This document shows, one piece after another, positions 1 through 8,786 of a stretch of 64,000 nt of DNA (its first letter is position 1; each line of letters opens with the position of its first letter). A program made the translations under genes and the position numbers. The DNA is taken from contig NZ_JAUXYL010000026.1 of the NCBI RefSeq assembly GCF_030694375.1, positions 1 to 64,000 on the forward strand, in the 5' to 3' direction. Source of the DNA: Algoriphagus sp. (GTDB taxonomy: Bacteria; Bacteroidota; Bacteroidia; Cytophagales; Cyclobacteriaceae). Below the pieces are notes generated by a model. The model was not told the DNA's origin. It worked only from the letters and a program-made list of their open reading frames with translations, and did not search any database.

Positions 1-1
1 T

Positions 2-1744
2 GATGACAAGCAGAAAACATACGGCGAAGCCAATCCTGCCCTGACTTTCAGCTACAGCGGCTTAGTCAACGGTGACACCAAAGTGACCACCGAGCCAGGC
101 ATCAGCACGACTGCTATACAAAGTTCGAACGCAGGCACGTATCCGATCACGTTAACCGGCGGTGAAGATCAGAACTACACCATCACGCTGGTAAGCGGCA
201 CGCTGACCATCGGCAAGAAGGACTTGACCATCACGGCTGATGACAAGCAGAAAACCTACGGGGAAGCCAATCCTGCTCTGACCTTCAGCTACACAGGTCT
301 GGTCAACGGAGACACGAAGGTGACAACCGAGCCAACGATCAGTACGACAGCAACCCAGTCCTCGAACGTGGGAAGCTATCCGATCACCCTAAGCGGAGGA
401 TCAGACGAAAACTACACGATCACCTTGGTGAACGGAACGCTGACCATCGGCAAGAAGGACTTGAGCATCAGGGCTGATGACAAGCAGAAAACTTACGGCG
501 ATACGAATCCTGCCCTGACCTTCAGCTACACAGGTCTGGTCAACGGAGACACGAAAGTGATGACCGAGCCAAGCATCAGCACGACTGCTACTCAAAGCTC
601 GAATGTGGGAACTTATCCAATCACACTAGCTGGCGGATCAGACGAAAACTACGAGATCACGCTTGTAAACGGGACGTTGACGATAAACAAAGCGACGCTT
701 AAAATCGAGGCGAATGGACAGACCAAAATATTCGGTTCTGCAGATCCTGCCCTGACATTTGTGGCTACAGGCTTCAAGGGCACGGATAACCTGAGTGTAC
801 TGACGGGAAATCTTGTCAGAGCAGCAGGCGAACAGGTAGGAAAGTATGCGATCGGCTTGGGTACATTGAAATCTACTGAGAACTATCAGCTGGAGTTTGT
901 TTCCGCACAGTTTGAAATTATCCCGGCCGAATTGATTGCCATTTCCAATCCTGACCCGATTACCACCCCATGGTCTGTGAGTCCGACCTTGCCTGCAAAA
1001 GTGACTGCGGTTACCGCAGACGGACAGGTGGTGCAGCTTTCGGTTAGCTGGAATCTTGCTCCATTGAATCTGTTCAAGCGGGGCACTTACTTCCTGACCG
1101 GAGTGGTGACTTTGCCAAACGGCATTCTGAATCCTGAAGGTCTGAGGGCAATGCTGGAAGTAAGAGTTTTGGCCAAGCCAGCTCCACAGGATGTGATTTT
1201 GAGCAACGATGACTTTGATCCGGATCCGAAGAATTACTTCCAGGTGATCGGCAACTTCACGGTGATCGATCCGATTGACAATGTGCATACGATCACGCTG
1301 GTACCGGGAGCAGGAGACAACCAATACTTTGAGGTGAAGAACGGAATCCTGTTCTGGAGCAGTGCCGAAGAGGTTGCGGGAAGAACTCAGTTTACGGTAG
1401 TCATTCGGGTAACGGACCGGGACGGGAATGTGATCGAAAAATCCTTTACAATCAACAGAGGACGAACCGACATTCTGGAGTTGGAAGTGTTCAACAGTTT
1501 CACTCCAAACGGGGATGGTATCAACGACACCTGGGGAGTGCCGGATCTGCGCTACTTCCGTGGAGTGAGGGTACAGGTCTTTGACCGCAACGGAGAGCGA
1601 CTCTTCTATACCGAAGATGCGGATACCCGTTGGGATGGGACTTACAAGGGCAAAGAAATGCCAGTCGGTACTTATTTCTGGATCATTGAGGTGATCGAAA
1701 CCGGAAATGTAAGAAGAGGTATTTTGACACTTCTGAGAAAATAA
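2..1744 (+). CDS. MBG-repeat surface protein with T9SS C-terminal sorting domain, 5' end outside window
   Basis: This is the C-terminal part of a large exported protein; the frame is open from the first bases and the start lies upstream. Three almost identical 79-residue MBG-type repeats (each with TYGEANPALTFSY-like and NYTITLVNGTLTI-like blocks) begin at bases 2, 239 and 476, exactly 237 bp apart, and a diverged fourth starts at 713. An Ig-like segment (about 920-1190) and a cadherin-like segment (about 1200-1460) follow. The last 85 or so residues carry the gliding-motility-associated CHU_C signature (FTPNGDGINDTW, then WDGTYKG, PVGTYFW), the type B sorting signal of type IX secretion. The PorP/SprF gene next door is the usual companion. 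The protein is probably a cell-surface adhesin; its ligand cannot be read from the sequence. Confidence 0.92.
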   Translation, partial: DDKQKTYGEANPALTFSYSGLVNGDTKVTTEPGISTTAIQSSNAGTYPITLTGGEDQNYTITLVSGTLTIGKKDLTITADDKQKTYGEANPALTFSYTGLVNGDTKVTTEPTISTTATQSSNVGSYPITLSGGSDENYTITLVNGTLTIGKKDLSIRADDKQKTYGDTNPALTFSYTGLVNGDTKVMTEPSISTTATQSSNVGTYPITLAGGSDENYEITLVNGTLTINKATLKIEANGQTKIFGSADPALTFVATGFKGTDNLSVLTGNLVRAAGEQVGKYAIGLGTLKSTENYQLEFVSAQFEIIPAELIAISNPDPITTPWSVSPTLPAKVTAVTADGQVVQLSVSWNLAPLNLFKRGTYFLTGVVTLPNGILNPEGLRAMLEVRVLAKPAPQDVILSNDDFDPDPKNYFQVIGNFTVIDPIDNVHTITLVPGAGDNQYFEVKNGILFWSSAEEVAGRTQFTVVIRVTDRDGNVIEKSFTINRGRTDILELEVFNSFTPNGDGINDTWGVPDLRYFRGVRVQVFDRNGERLFYTEDADTRWDGTYKGKEMPVGTYFWIIEVIETGNVRRGILTLLRK

Positions 1745-1755
1745 AGCTAAATAAT

Positions 1756-1781
1756 CCGGGCATCTCAATGCCCGGGTTTTT
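1756..1781 (+). terminator. Rho-independent terminator after the surface protein
   Basis: A perfect 8-bp stem (CCGGGCAT / ATGCCCGG, 1756-1763 and 1768-1775) with a 4-base loop is followed by GTTTTT. It lies 12 bp after the stop of the MBG protein and 28 bp before the PorP/SprF start, so the pair may be transcribed separately or with partial readthrough. Confidence 0.75.
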
Positions 1782-1808
1782 ATACCAATCTTCAAATACT
1801 GAAACGCT

Positions 1809-2771
1809 ATGACCTTAAAATATCTCCCATTTCTAGCCTGTTTTCTTTTGGTGAATTCGCTTTCAGAAGCACAAACCCGCAAGAACATCTCCCAGTTTTC
1901 CCACTTTCAGAGCTACTTCAATCCGGGCTTGACCGGCTATGAGGGTTCGACGGTGCGGGGCTTTGTGCGGAACCAATGGTCAGGATTTGAGGGGGCGCCA
2001 AAGACCTACTTCTTCAGCACCGAGATTGACTTTGGGGAGATAGCCGGAGAGATGGACCCGGCCCTGATGGGCAAGAATGCGATCTCGGTCAACCTGCTTC
2101 ACGACACCTACGGAGCCTTTCGGGACAATGAACTGATGATCAGTTACGCCAGTCGAGTTAGACTGACCGAAAACCACAACCTGAGACTGGGAGTGGGAGT
2201 CAATTATCAGACGGTACGTTTGGACGGGAATGCAATGACGACAGAAGAGCAAAACGATCCGACTTTGGGACAGTATTACGGTGCCTTCTCGGACATGCAG
2301 TTTCTGGACGCCAATATTGGAATAGCGCTGACGCACCGGCAATACTACTTTTCGTACGCAGTACACCGGATCAATGGAGGAGGAGCAAGTCGTGGAGATA
2401 ATTTCATGGAAGGCTACCCGGCCGAGCAGTTTATTCAGGCGGGCTTCCGGGAGGCGATCACCCCCAATCTGTCCATCATCACCAATGCATTCTTCAGAAG
2501 CAGGAAAGATCTGCCCAATGTGGTGGAGCTGAATATCAAAGCGCTGTTGATGGACAAAGTATGGGTTGGGGCCGGTCATCGGATCGACTATGCGAGCAAC
2601 TTGCAGGCGGGTTTTTTAACGAAGCGGATGCGTGTCGGCTACCTCTACGAATTCCCGATGGGCAGGAGCTACCTGCTTCCGGGCAGCACCCATGAATTCA
2701 CTGTAGCCTTGAACCTGTTCAAGGACAACATAAAGAGCAAATTCGCAAAAGACGAGGTGCTGATCTGGTAA
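1809..2771 (+). CDS. PorP/SprF family type IX secretion membrane protein
   Basis: This is a 320-residue outer-membrane protein with a signal peptide (residues 1 to about 21, ending SEAQT). The PorP/SprF hallmarks are present: a near-N-terminal QFSHFQSYFNPGLTGYEG segment (FNPA-like), RNQWSGFEGAPKTYF, and a barrel ending in FTVALNLFKDN. PorP/SprF proteins work with type IX secretion and gliding, and one is typically paired with each giant CHU_C-tagged surface protein, possibly anchoring or presenting it. The gene directly follows such a protein, which fits that role. The assignment is firm; the specific partnership is inferred from position. Confidence 0.9.
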   Translation: MTLKYLPFLACFLLVNSLSEAQTRKNISQFSHFQSYFNPGLTGYEGSTVRGFVRNQWSGFEGAPKTYFFSTEIDFGEIAGEMDPALMGKNAISVNLLHDTYGAFRDNELMISYASRVRLTENHNLRLGVGVNYQTVRLDGNAMTTEEQNDPTLGQYYGAFSDMQFLDANIGIALTHRQYYFSYAVHRINGGGASRGDNFMEGYPAEQFIQAGFREAITPNLSIITNAFFRSRKDLPNVVELNIKALLMDKVWVGAGHRIDYASNLQAGFLTKRMRVGYLYEFPMGRSYLLPGSTHEFTVALNLFKDNIKSKFAKDEVLIW

Positions 2772-2786
2772 TCACATTCATTTAGC

Positions 2787-2821
2787 CAAAAAAAGGAAGG
2801 AGCGATCTTTCCTTTTTTTTT
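2787..2821. terminator. Bidirectional terminator between convergent genes
   Basis: An A-rich arm AAAAAAAGGAA pairs with TTCCTTTTTTTT across a short loop. The hairpin lies between the PorP/SprF stop and the stop of the reverse-strand response regulator, and runs of T on both strands let it serve either direction. Confidence 0.6.
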
Positions 2822-2830
2822 GCGTACGGC

Positions 2831-3256
2831 TCAATCTGCCAACTTGGAAAGTTGCAACCAGAATTCCTCAATTTTGAGGATTGCTTCCAGAAATTCATCC
2901 ATGTCCAGCGGTTTTTTCACATAGCTGTTGCTGTGGTTTTCATAGGCTTGGTTCACGTCTTTTTGGCTGGACGAGGTAGTTAGCATGATCACCGGGATTT
3001 TCTTAAGAAAATCAGTCGTTTTGATTTGTCTCAATACTTCGTGACCATTGAATATCGGAATATTTATATCCAAAAGGACTAGGTCCGGTTTTTCGACTTC
3101 TGTGTATTCTCCTCTTCGAAACAAAAAATCTAACGCCTCTTGGCCATTTTTCACCACACTGATATTAGTTTTGATCTTGCTTTCCTCAAAAGCATCAAGT
3201 GTCAGGATGATGTCTCCTTCATTGTCCTCTACCAGGAGTATGTGCGCTGTCTTCAT
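2831..3256 (-). CDS. Single-domain response regulator (Rcp1-like receiver)
   Basis: This 141-residue protein is one CheY-like receiver domain with no output domain. It begins ILLVEDNEGD (acidic pocket) and has the phospho-acceptor Asp in DLVLLDINIP, the conserved Thr/Ser in VIMLTTSSS and the Lys in YVKKPLD. It resembles the Rcp1 group that accepts phosphate from phytochrome-like kinases whose H-box reads SHDLQEPLR, which is the H-box of the large kinase upstream. The gene is on the same strand as that kinase, with a decayed kinase fragment between them. It probably acts by protein-protein contact or as a phosphorelay intermediate; the output is unknown. Confidence 0.92.
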   Translation of the reverse strand: MKTAHILLVEDNEGDIILTLDAFEESKIKTNISVVKNGQEALDFLFRRGEYTEVEKPDLVLLDINIPIFNGHEVLRQIKTTDFLKKIPVIMLTTSSSQKDVNQAYENHSNSYVKKPLDMDEFLEAILKIEEFWLQLSKLAD

Positions 3257-3262
3257 GTATTT

Positions 3263-3479
3263 TTAATGTTTGATCGTAAAGATAAAGGTAGGACCGGAAT
3301 CTCCGTCTGATTCAACCCAAATTCGACTTCCATGTAATATATTGATTCTTAACATGCCTAAAGCCCAATTCCCTTGTGGTTTATATTTTGGTCAATTTTT
3401 TTGAAAACATCGAAAATTTCTTCCTGATGGGTATTGTTATTATTTTACCCATTAGTACACATGGAAGAAGTAACTTCCA
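3263..3479 (-). pseudogene. Decayed C-terminal ATPase fragment of a histidine kinase
   Basis: The strip between the response regulator and the large kinase is not plain spacer. Read on the reverse strand it gives a broken HATPase_c tail: CTNG (for DNG), a stop, then EEIFDVFKKIDQNINHKGIGL, a two-base frameshift, and then HGSRIWVESDGDSGPTFIF with TIKH before a stop at 3263-3265. These match in order the N-box, F-box and G2-box region of the two intact kinases in this block. At least one stop and one frameshift are present and the N-terminal domains are gone. It ends 6 bases before the response regulator start, so it was probably that regulator's original neighbour. Confidence 0.75.
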
Positions 3480-3509
3480 TTATGCCATCAATTTGAATTT
3501 ATCCTAAAA

Positions 3510-6500
3510 TTAAACTTTAGGCACTGAAAAATAGAATACAGAACCTTCTCCAAGTTTAGAACTCAGCCAAACTTTACCCCCCCAAGATTCGACCTGCTTT
3601 TTCACGATCGACAGGCCGATGCCACTTCCACCGTATTGGTCTCGATTGTGCAAGCGCTGGAAAATGACAAAGATTTTATCGAAGAATTCGGGTGCTATTC
3701 CAATTCCGTTATCCCGAACCGAAAACACCCATTCACTTTCGGTCTCCTCTACCCCAAGCTCAATCCGGGGCGCTATCCCGTCTCTGGAATATTTGGTTGC
3801 ATTGTCCAGCAGGCAATGGATGACCTGCGTAAAGGGAGCCAGATATCCATCAATGACAGGAAGCGGGGGGTGGTCGATCTCGACTGTTTTTTCGTGAATG
3901 ATTTTCTTCCGCAGGGATTTATAATCTCCTATCAGTTGGTCAAGGTTGATTTTTACCTTATTTTCTTCAAGTTTTCCGGCTCGGGAATATTCGAGCAAAT
4001 CAAGGATAATCTGCTTCATTCGCTTGGCCCCATCTGTGGCGAAATGGATGTATTGATGTGCTTTGTCATCCAGCTGTCCGCCATATTTTCGCTTAAGTTG
4101 ATCCAGAAAGCTGGAGATCATCCGCAGCGGTTCCTGCAGGTCATGGGAGGCGATGAAGGCAAATTGCTCCAGCTGTTCGTTGGTGAGTTCGAGCTCATGG
4201 GCATGTTTTTTCAGGGATTCATTGAGTTCGAGTAGTTCTGCTTCATGGAGCTTTCGTTCTGATATATCCGTCATTGCACCGACCATTCGGACAGCCTTAC
4301 CTTTCTTGTTTCTAATGACTATTCCTTTGTCGACCACATATCCAATGTTTCCATCTTCCTTGAGGATTCGGTACTCCATTTCCCAGCGAGAAATGTCCGG
4401 ATCCTCGATGGCCTCGCTAATACTTTTTTGGATCTGAGGGAGATCTTCGGGGTGAAATGCATCCTCCCAGAAATCTTCTTCTGTAAGTGACTTTGACGCA
4501 TTTTCTCCAAATAATTTTTCAATCCCATTACTTCTGAAAAAGGTCTTGTTTTCTAGGTCCCAATCCCAGATTGCATCATTGGTCGCCTCGGTTACTTTTT
4601 CAAAACGTTCGTTGGCGCGGAGGATTTTTTCAGCGATTTGCTTCTTCTCGGTGATATCCCTAAAAAAAACACTGATCCCCTCAGGAGAAGGGTAACCATT
4701 GGCCTCATACCATTGGTTTAAGGGTTCAAAAAACTCTTCAAAGTGGACAGGAGATTGGGTTTGAAATGCCCTTTCGTATTGTTTGAAGAATTCAAGATCC
4801 TTGGCCAAAGGGAATTTTTCCCACAAATTGTATCCTACCAAATCCTCCCGTTTGATACCTATGATTTCTTCTGCCCGCTTATTCCAATAAGTTACTGTCC
4901 AGTCTTTATCTAATGCGAAAAAGGCATCACCAACCCGCTCCAAAATATTGTTTTTTTCTTTGAAAGCTTTTTCCAATTTTTCATCAGCTTGCTTTCTTTC
5001 TTCAATATTTTTAAAATAAGCCGAGACTCCTCCATTGGAGGGATAGGCATTGATTTCATACCACTTGCTGTCTCCAGGGTAAAGGATTTCAAAGGATTCC
5101 GCCTTTTCGGTGGATGCCACCCGCTCATAAACCTCCTGAATCAACGTGCCAACCGCCGCCGGGAAAAGTTCCCAGATATTGTTCCCAAGTACTTCCTCAG
5201 CTTTTTTGAGGAGGAGGTTCTCCGCCTCCCTGTTGAAATAGGTGAAGTTCCAGTTTTTATCCACCGCATAGAATGCATCGGAAATACTTCCCAGAATTTC
5301 GCTAAGCTGAAGTTGCAGGGATTTGGTGGCATGGATATCCTGAAAACTTCCAAATATTTTCACGCACTTTCCGCCGGCCCATTTCCCCCTTCCTATGCAT
5401 CGGATCCAGCGGTCATCTCCCCGTGCTGTGATAACGTGGAGTTCCTCGTCAAACTCATTCCCTTCATGGATGAGTAAGTCTACCGCATGCTGAATTCGAG
5501 CTTTACTGTCCTCGGTATAGAATTCAAAGCCTCCGGTGAGGGTAGGATTATAGTCATTTGGTACGCCTAGAATTTTTCTTGTCATCGGAGACCAAAACAT
5601 AGAATCTCCTTCCTGATTTAGTAAATCGAGCTCCCAGCTGCCTATGTGAGCCATCGCCGAAGCCTGATTCAATAATTCTTCATTTTTTTTCTCCTCTGTG
5701 ATATCCAAAATCAAGGAATTGAAAACCACAGTCCCATCTGTGAGGTACTCTGGAGTTCCGTGGCCGATATGGAATCGTAGTTCACCACTTGGCATCATGT
5801 ACCTCCATTTGGCCGTCCATTTCATCTTGTTTTTCACAGATTCAATGATACTTACCTGAACTTCTTCAAAATCCCCTCCGGCTTTTATTCCGTTCCAGAT
5901 GAGATTATTGTCATTAATGGAATCCTCTGCCGAGTATCCCCAGATTTCTTTGGCCCCTAGGCTGACATATTTCATTGCGTCAGATCCGTCAGGGTTGATG
6001 ATATATCTAAATACTACTCCCGGAAGGTTATCCGAAATTGACTTGAGTCTCAATTCGCTTTCCTTTCGATCGTGAATGTCCTGGAAGCTTCCATAGAGCC
6101 GGGTACATACACCGTCCCTAAACTCCGCATTACCAATAGCCCTTACCCAGCGTTCATTGTTTTTCAACGTGATCAATACCGCCTCAAAGTCAAAGGGGAT
6201 GCCCTCCGTGATACAGACATTCACCTGATTTTGAACAAATTCTTTGAAATCGGGCCGGTATAGATTTATCGCCGTTTCCAAATCGGGTGAAAACGTTGCC
6301 GGATCTGTTTCATGCAGTTCGTAAACTATATCCGACCAAAACAGGCGATTCCCCACCACATCGATTTCCCAGCTGCCTATTTTCGCCAGTTTGGAGGATA
6401 GGCGGTTGAGCTCACTCAGTTTTTTCTCTTTGGTTATGTTTTTTGCAGAAGCATAGATCACCCCGGCTTCCACCTCGGAATTGCAGGTCCAGCTCAGCCA

Positions 6501-8402
6501 TACGATCTCCCCGGATTTGGTTATGTACCGGTTTTCGAATTTGAAGGTGGTTTCTCCCTCACTCAGTTTCATCACTTCATTGGCGGAGATTTCTTTGTCC
6601 TCGGGATGTACAAACTCATCGAAGGAATGGTACAAAAGCTCTTCCTCGCCATAGCCAAGGAGCTCACAGCCTGCTTTGTTCATTCTGAGAAATCTTCCCT
6701 GGAAATCTGCCAGACAAACGATATCCGGAATAGCTTCAAAGAGATTTTGGAGGTTGGTTTCAAGAGACTTTCGGTTGATCTCTGAGCCGATAAAATTCTC
6801 CAATCGGTGAAAAAGTTTCACAAAGCGTTTCATGAACTTTGATTCTTTTGTATCTCCAATTACCAATACCCCCACTACTGTATCATTAAACAGTAATGGT
6901 AAACCAAGTACTGCCAAGATTCCCGAGTTTACTGCAGCTAACCTCCGTATAAACGTTTCCGAATACTCTCGGGGATTTAAAAGTATCGGCTTCTTGGTCT
7001 TATAGACCACCCCAGGCAGACCATCGCCGATCTCGAATTGTCTGATTGCACCAGCGTCTGCGTAAAATTTGGCTGCTTGTTCTGAATGATGGCTGAAATT
7101 CAGGAGCTGAATGTGCGAATTTTCCAGATTCGGTGTCCATACCTCTACAAAATCAAAACCCCCAAAGTCTGCAAATGCAGTGCATAAACGCTGCGTGGCA
7201 TCGACCAATTTTTTTTCCTCATTAAAAATCAGACTGATCTTACTCAATAGATTCTGCTCCAGTTCCCGGTTTTTCTTGTCCGTCACATCCCGCTCTACTG
7301 CAATCCAATGGGTAAACCAGCCCTTTTCGTTGGCCACAGGGGATACGGTGAAGTTGATCCAGAATTCCTCGCCGTTTTTTTTGTAGTTGATGGTCGTGAT
7401 TTCGCAGGATTCCCAGTTTCGCAGGGCTTTGCTGAGTCTTGCCAGTTCGGCTTTGTCTGATTTTGGGCCCTGAAGAATTCTTGGCGTCTTACCGATCACT
7501 TCCTCGGCGGTGTAGCCGGTCATTTTGGTAAAAGCCTCATTGACATACACAATGCGCGGGCCCGGTTCATCGAAGGGCTCGGCTTCGGTGATCAAAATGG
7601 CATCGGAGGTATTGGTAATGACACTTTCGAGGAGTTTGAGCCGTTGATCTTCCTGTTTTTGAGCCGTGACATCTTGGACAGTTCCTTCGAAAATTACGGG
7701 CTTTCCTTCTTCAGAAGGTTTCACCCTCCCAATTGCGTGTACCCAGCGAATACTTTTGTCGGGCAGGATTATCCGATGGATAATATCCACATTTTTTCCC
7801 CCTGGGCGTACCGTTTGATCTTCTAGGTCGAATGCATCTTGATCATCAGGATGTATGGTTTTGAGAAGATTTTCAAAGTTTATTTCAAAATTGTCCTTTT
7901 GTCTTCCCCATATTTTGTAAACTTCATCTGTCCATGTAATAGACTGAGATTCTAGTTCGAATCTCCAATAGCCTAATTTGGCAATGGCCGAGGCTGCTTT
8001 TAGTCTTTCTTCTGATTCTTTGATCAATTGAGTTTTTATTTCTTCCTCAGAGACATCCTGACAAATCACCAACACGCATTTTCTGCCCTGAAAATCAACT
8101 TTATGTCCGTTGATTTTCATTCTGATTTTTTCGAGGTTTTTTTTCTGATGTGTAAATGCCCCGAAGTAAATATTCCCATGCTGTGAATCAATATCGATAT
8201 GCGCTGCTACCAATTTTGGTATTTCTTCCTTAAGCCGGAGATCTTTGATGGTCATCTTTAGAAATTCATCCCGGGAATAGCCATAGTGCTGGATTGCTGC
8301 TTCATTAACATCCAGAATTTCGAAAGTGCTTATATCATATACCCATTGTGGAAGAGGGCTCAAATAAAAAAGGCTGCTGTAATCTGTCGGGTTTGCTTCC
8401 AT
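3510..8402 (-). CDS. Giant cytosolic sensor histidine kinase with about ten PAS domains and one GAF domain
   Basis: This 1630-residue kinase has no transmembrane segment or signal peptide, so it is probably cytosolic. Approximate layout: PAS 10-125, PAS 135-255, PAS 260-380, GAF 385-545, then seven more PAS domains between 550 and 1385, then HisKA and HATPase_c. The phospho-acceptor is about His1420 in IASHDLQEPLR; the ATPase has DNATKYS, DNGIGI and GSGIGLSIV. The third PAS resembles a LOV domain (GKTPRILQGP) but has no flavin-binding cysteine. No receiver is fused, so phosphate probably passes to the small response regulator downstream. The signal sensed is unknown; many stacked PAS domains are common in Bacteroidota kinases. 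Confidence 0.9.
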   Translation of the reverse strand: MEANPTDYSSLFYLSPLPQWVYDISTFEILDVNEAAIQHYGYSRDEFLKMTIKDLRLKEEIPKLVAAHIDIDSQHGNIYFGAFTHQKKNLEKIRMKINGHKVDFQGRKCVLVICQDVSEEEIKTQLIKESEERLKAASAIAKLGYWRFELESQSITWTDEVYKIWGRQKDNFEINFENLLKTIHPDDQDAFDLEDQTVRPGGKNVDIIHRIILPDKSIRWVHAIGRVKPSEEGKPVIFEGTVQDVTAQKQEDQRLKLLESVITNTSDAILITEAEPFDEPGPRIVYVNEAFTKMTGYTAEEVIGKTPRILQGPKSDKAELARLSKALRNWESCEITTINYKKNGEEFWINFTVSPVANEKGWFTHWIAVERDVTDKKNRELEQNLLSKISLIFNEEKKLVDATQRLCTAFADFGGFDFVEVWTPNLENSHIQLLNFSHHSEQAAKFYADAGAIRQFEIGDGLPGVVYKTKKPILLNPREYSETFIRRLAAVNSGILAVLGLPLLFNDTVVGVLVIGDTKESKFMKRFVKLFHRLENFIGSEINRKSLETNLQNLFEAIPDIVCLADFQGRFLRMNKAGCELLGYGEEELLYHSFDEFVHPEDKEISANEVMKLSEGETTFKFENRYITKSGEIVWLSWTCNSEVEAGVIYASAKNITKEKKLSELNRLSSKLAKIGSWEIDVVGNRLFWSDIVYELHETDPATFSPDLETAINLYRPDFKEFVQNQVNVCITEGIPFDFEAVLITLKNNERWVRAIGNAEFRDGVCTRLYGSFQDIHDRKESELRLKSISDNLPGVVFRYIINPDGSDAMKYVSLGAKEIWGYSAEDSINDNNLIWNGIKAGGDFEEVQVSIIESVKNKMKWTAKWRYMMPSGELRFHIGHGTPEYLTDGTVVFNSLILDITEEKKNEELLNQASAMAHIGSWELDLLNQEGDSMFWSPMTRKILGVPNDYNPTLTGGFEFYTEDSKARIQHAVDLLIHEGNEFDEELHVITARGDDRWIRCIGRGKWAGGKCVKIFGSFQDIHATKSLQLQLSEILGSISDAFYAVDKNWNFTYFNREAENLLLKKAEEVLGNNIWELFPAAVGTLIQEVYERVASTEKAESFEILYPGDSKWYEINAYPSNGGVSAYFKNIEERKQADEKLEKAFKEKNNILERVGDAFFALDKDWTVTYWNKRAEEIIGIKREDLVGYNLWEKFPLAKDLEFFKQYERAFQTQSPVHFEEFFEPLNQWYEANGYPSPEGISVFFRDITEKKQIAEKILRANERFEKVTEATNDAIWDWDLENKTFFRSNGIEKLFGENASKSLTEEDFWEDAFHPEDLPQIQKSISEAIEDPDISRWEMEYRILKEDGNIGYVVDKGIVIRNKKGKAVRMVGAMTDISERKLHEAELLELNESLKKHAHELELTNEQLEQFAFIASHDLQEPLRMISSFLDQLKRKYGGQLDDKAHQYIHFATDGAKRMKQIILDLLEYSRAGKLEENKVKINLDQLIGDYKSLRKKIIHEKTVEIDHPPLPVIDGYLAPFTQVIHCLLDNATKYSRDGIAPRIELGVEETESEWVFSVRDNGIGIAPEFFDKIFVIFQRLHNRDQYGGSGIGLSIVKKQVESWGGKVWLSSKLGEGSVFYFSVPKV

Positions 8403-8786
8403 AGTAAATAGTTTGGGTGTTTATTATGGCTAAATTGCTAGGTAAATAAAAAAGATATACCATTTTGAAAATGGTTGCATTTTTTTGATTTTCAACCTTT
8501 GTACTTATTGAATATAAATATAGTTACAAAGTATTATATTTAAAATTCGATTTAAATGGGATTAATAAGTGATATTGAACTTGTTTAAATAATATTTTTC
8601 GGAATATTGAGTTATTAAAAATTGGCTTTTTTTCTTGATTAAGTACAATTTCGTGAGCTTTTGAGAAGAAAAATGGATTGTATTGTAAAAGAAAAGCTGT
8701 TTAAAAATCGAGAAATTGAATTTACAAGACAAGGTAGTTGTCGCTATGCCTACCCCCTTATTTTTTATAAAAAAATGAAGGTGAGA
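8403..8786. other. AT-rich intergenic spacer without a recognised gene
   Basis: These 384 bp separate two reverse-strand kinase genes and must hold the promoter of the large kinase. The sequence is strongly A+T rich with homopolymer runs. No open frame, clear terminator or consensus promoter was found on either strand. Confidence 0.6.

Noticed and set aside
2..712. CRISPR or satellite interpretation of the 237-bp repeats
   Set aside because: The period is a whole number of codons and encodes the MBG domain throughout.
638..1888. Long reverse-strand open frame (over 400 codons) under the MBG protein
   Set aside because: It is the antisense shadow of a repetitive, compositionally biased gene, crosses the terminator at 1756-1781, and has no recognisable domain or start signal.
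1980..2579. Reverse-strand frame of about 200 codons inside the PorP/SprF gene
   Set aside because: Antisense to a well-supported gene with no domain.
3636..4235. Forward frame of about 200 codons inside the giant kinase
   Set aside because: Antisense to the HisKA/HATPase region, which is fully conserved on the other strand.
7440..7620. Blue-light LOV photoreceptor domain in the giant kinase
   Set aside because: The motif reads GKTPRILQGP and lacks the cysteine needed for the flavin adduct.
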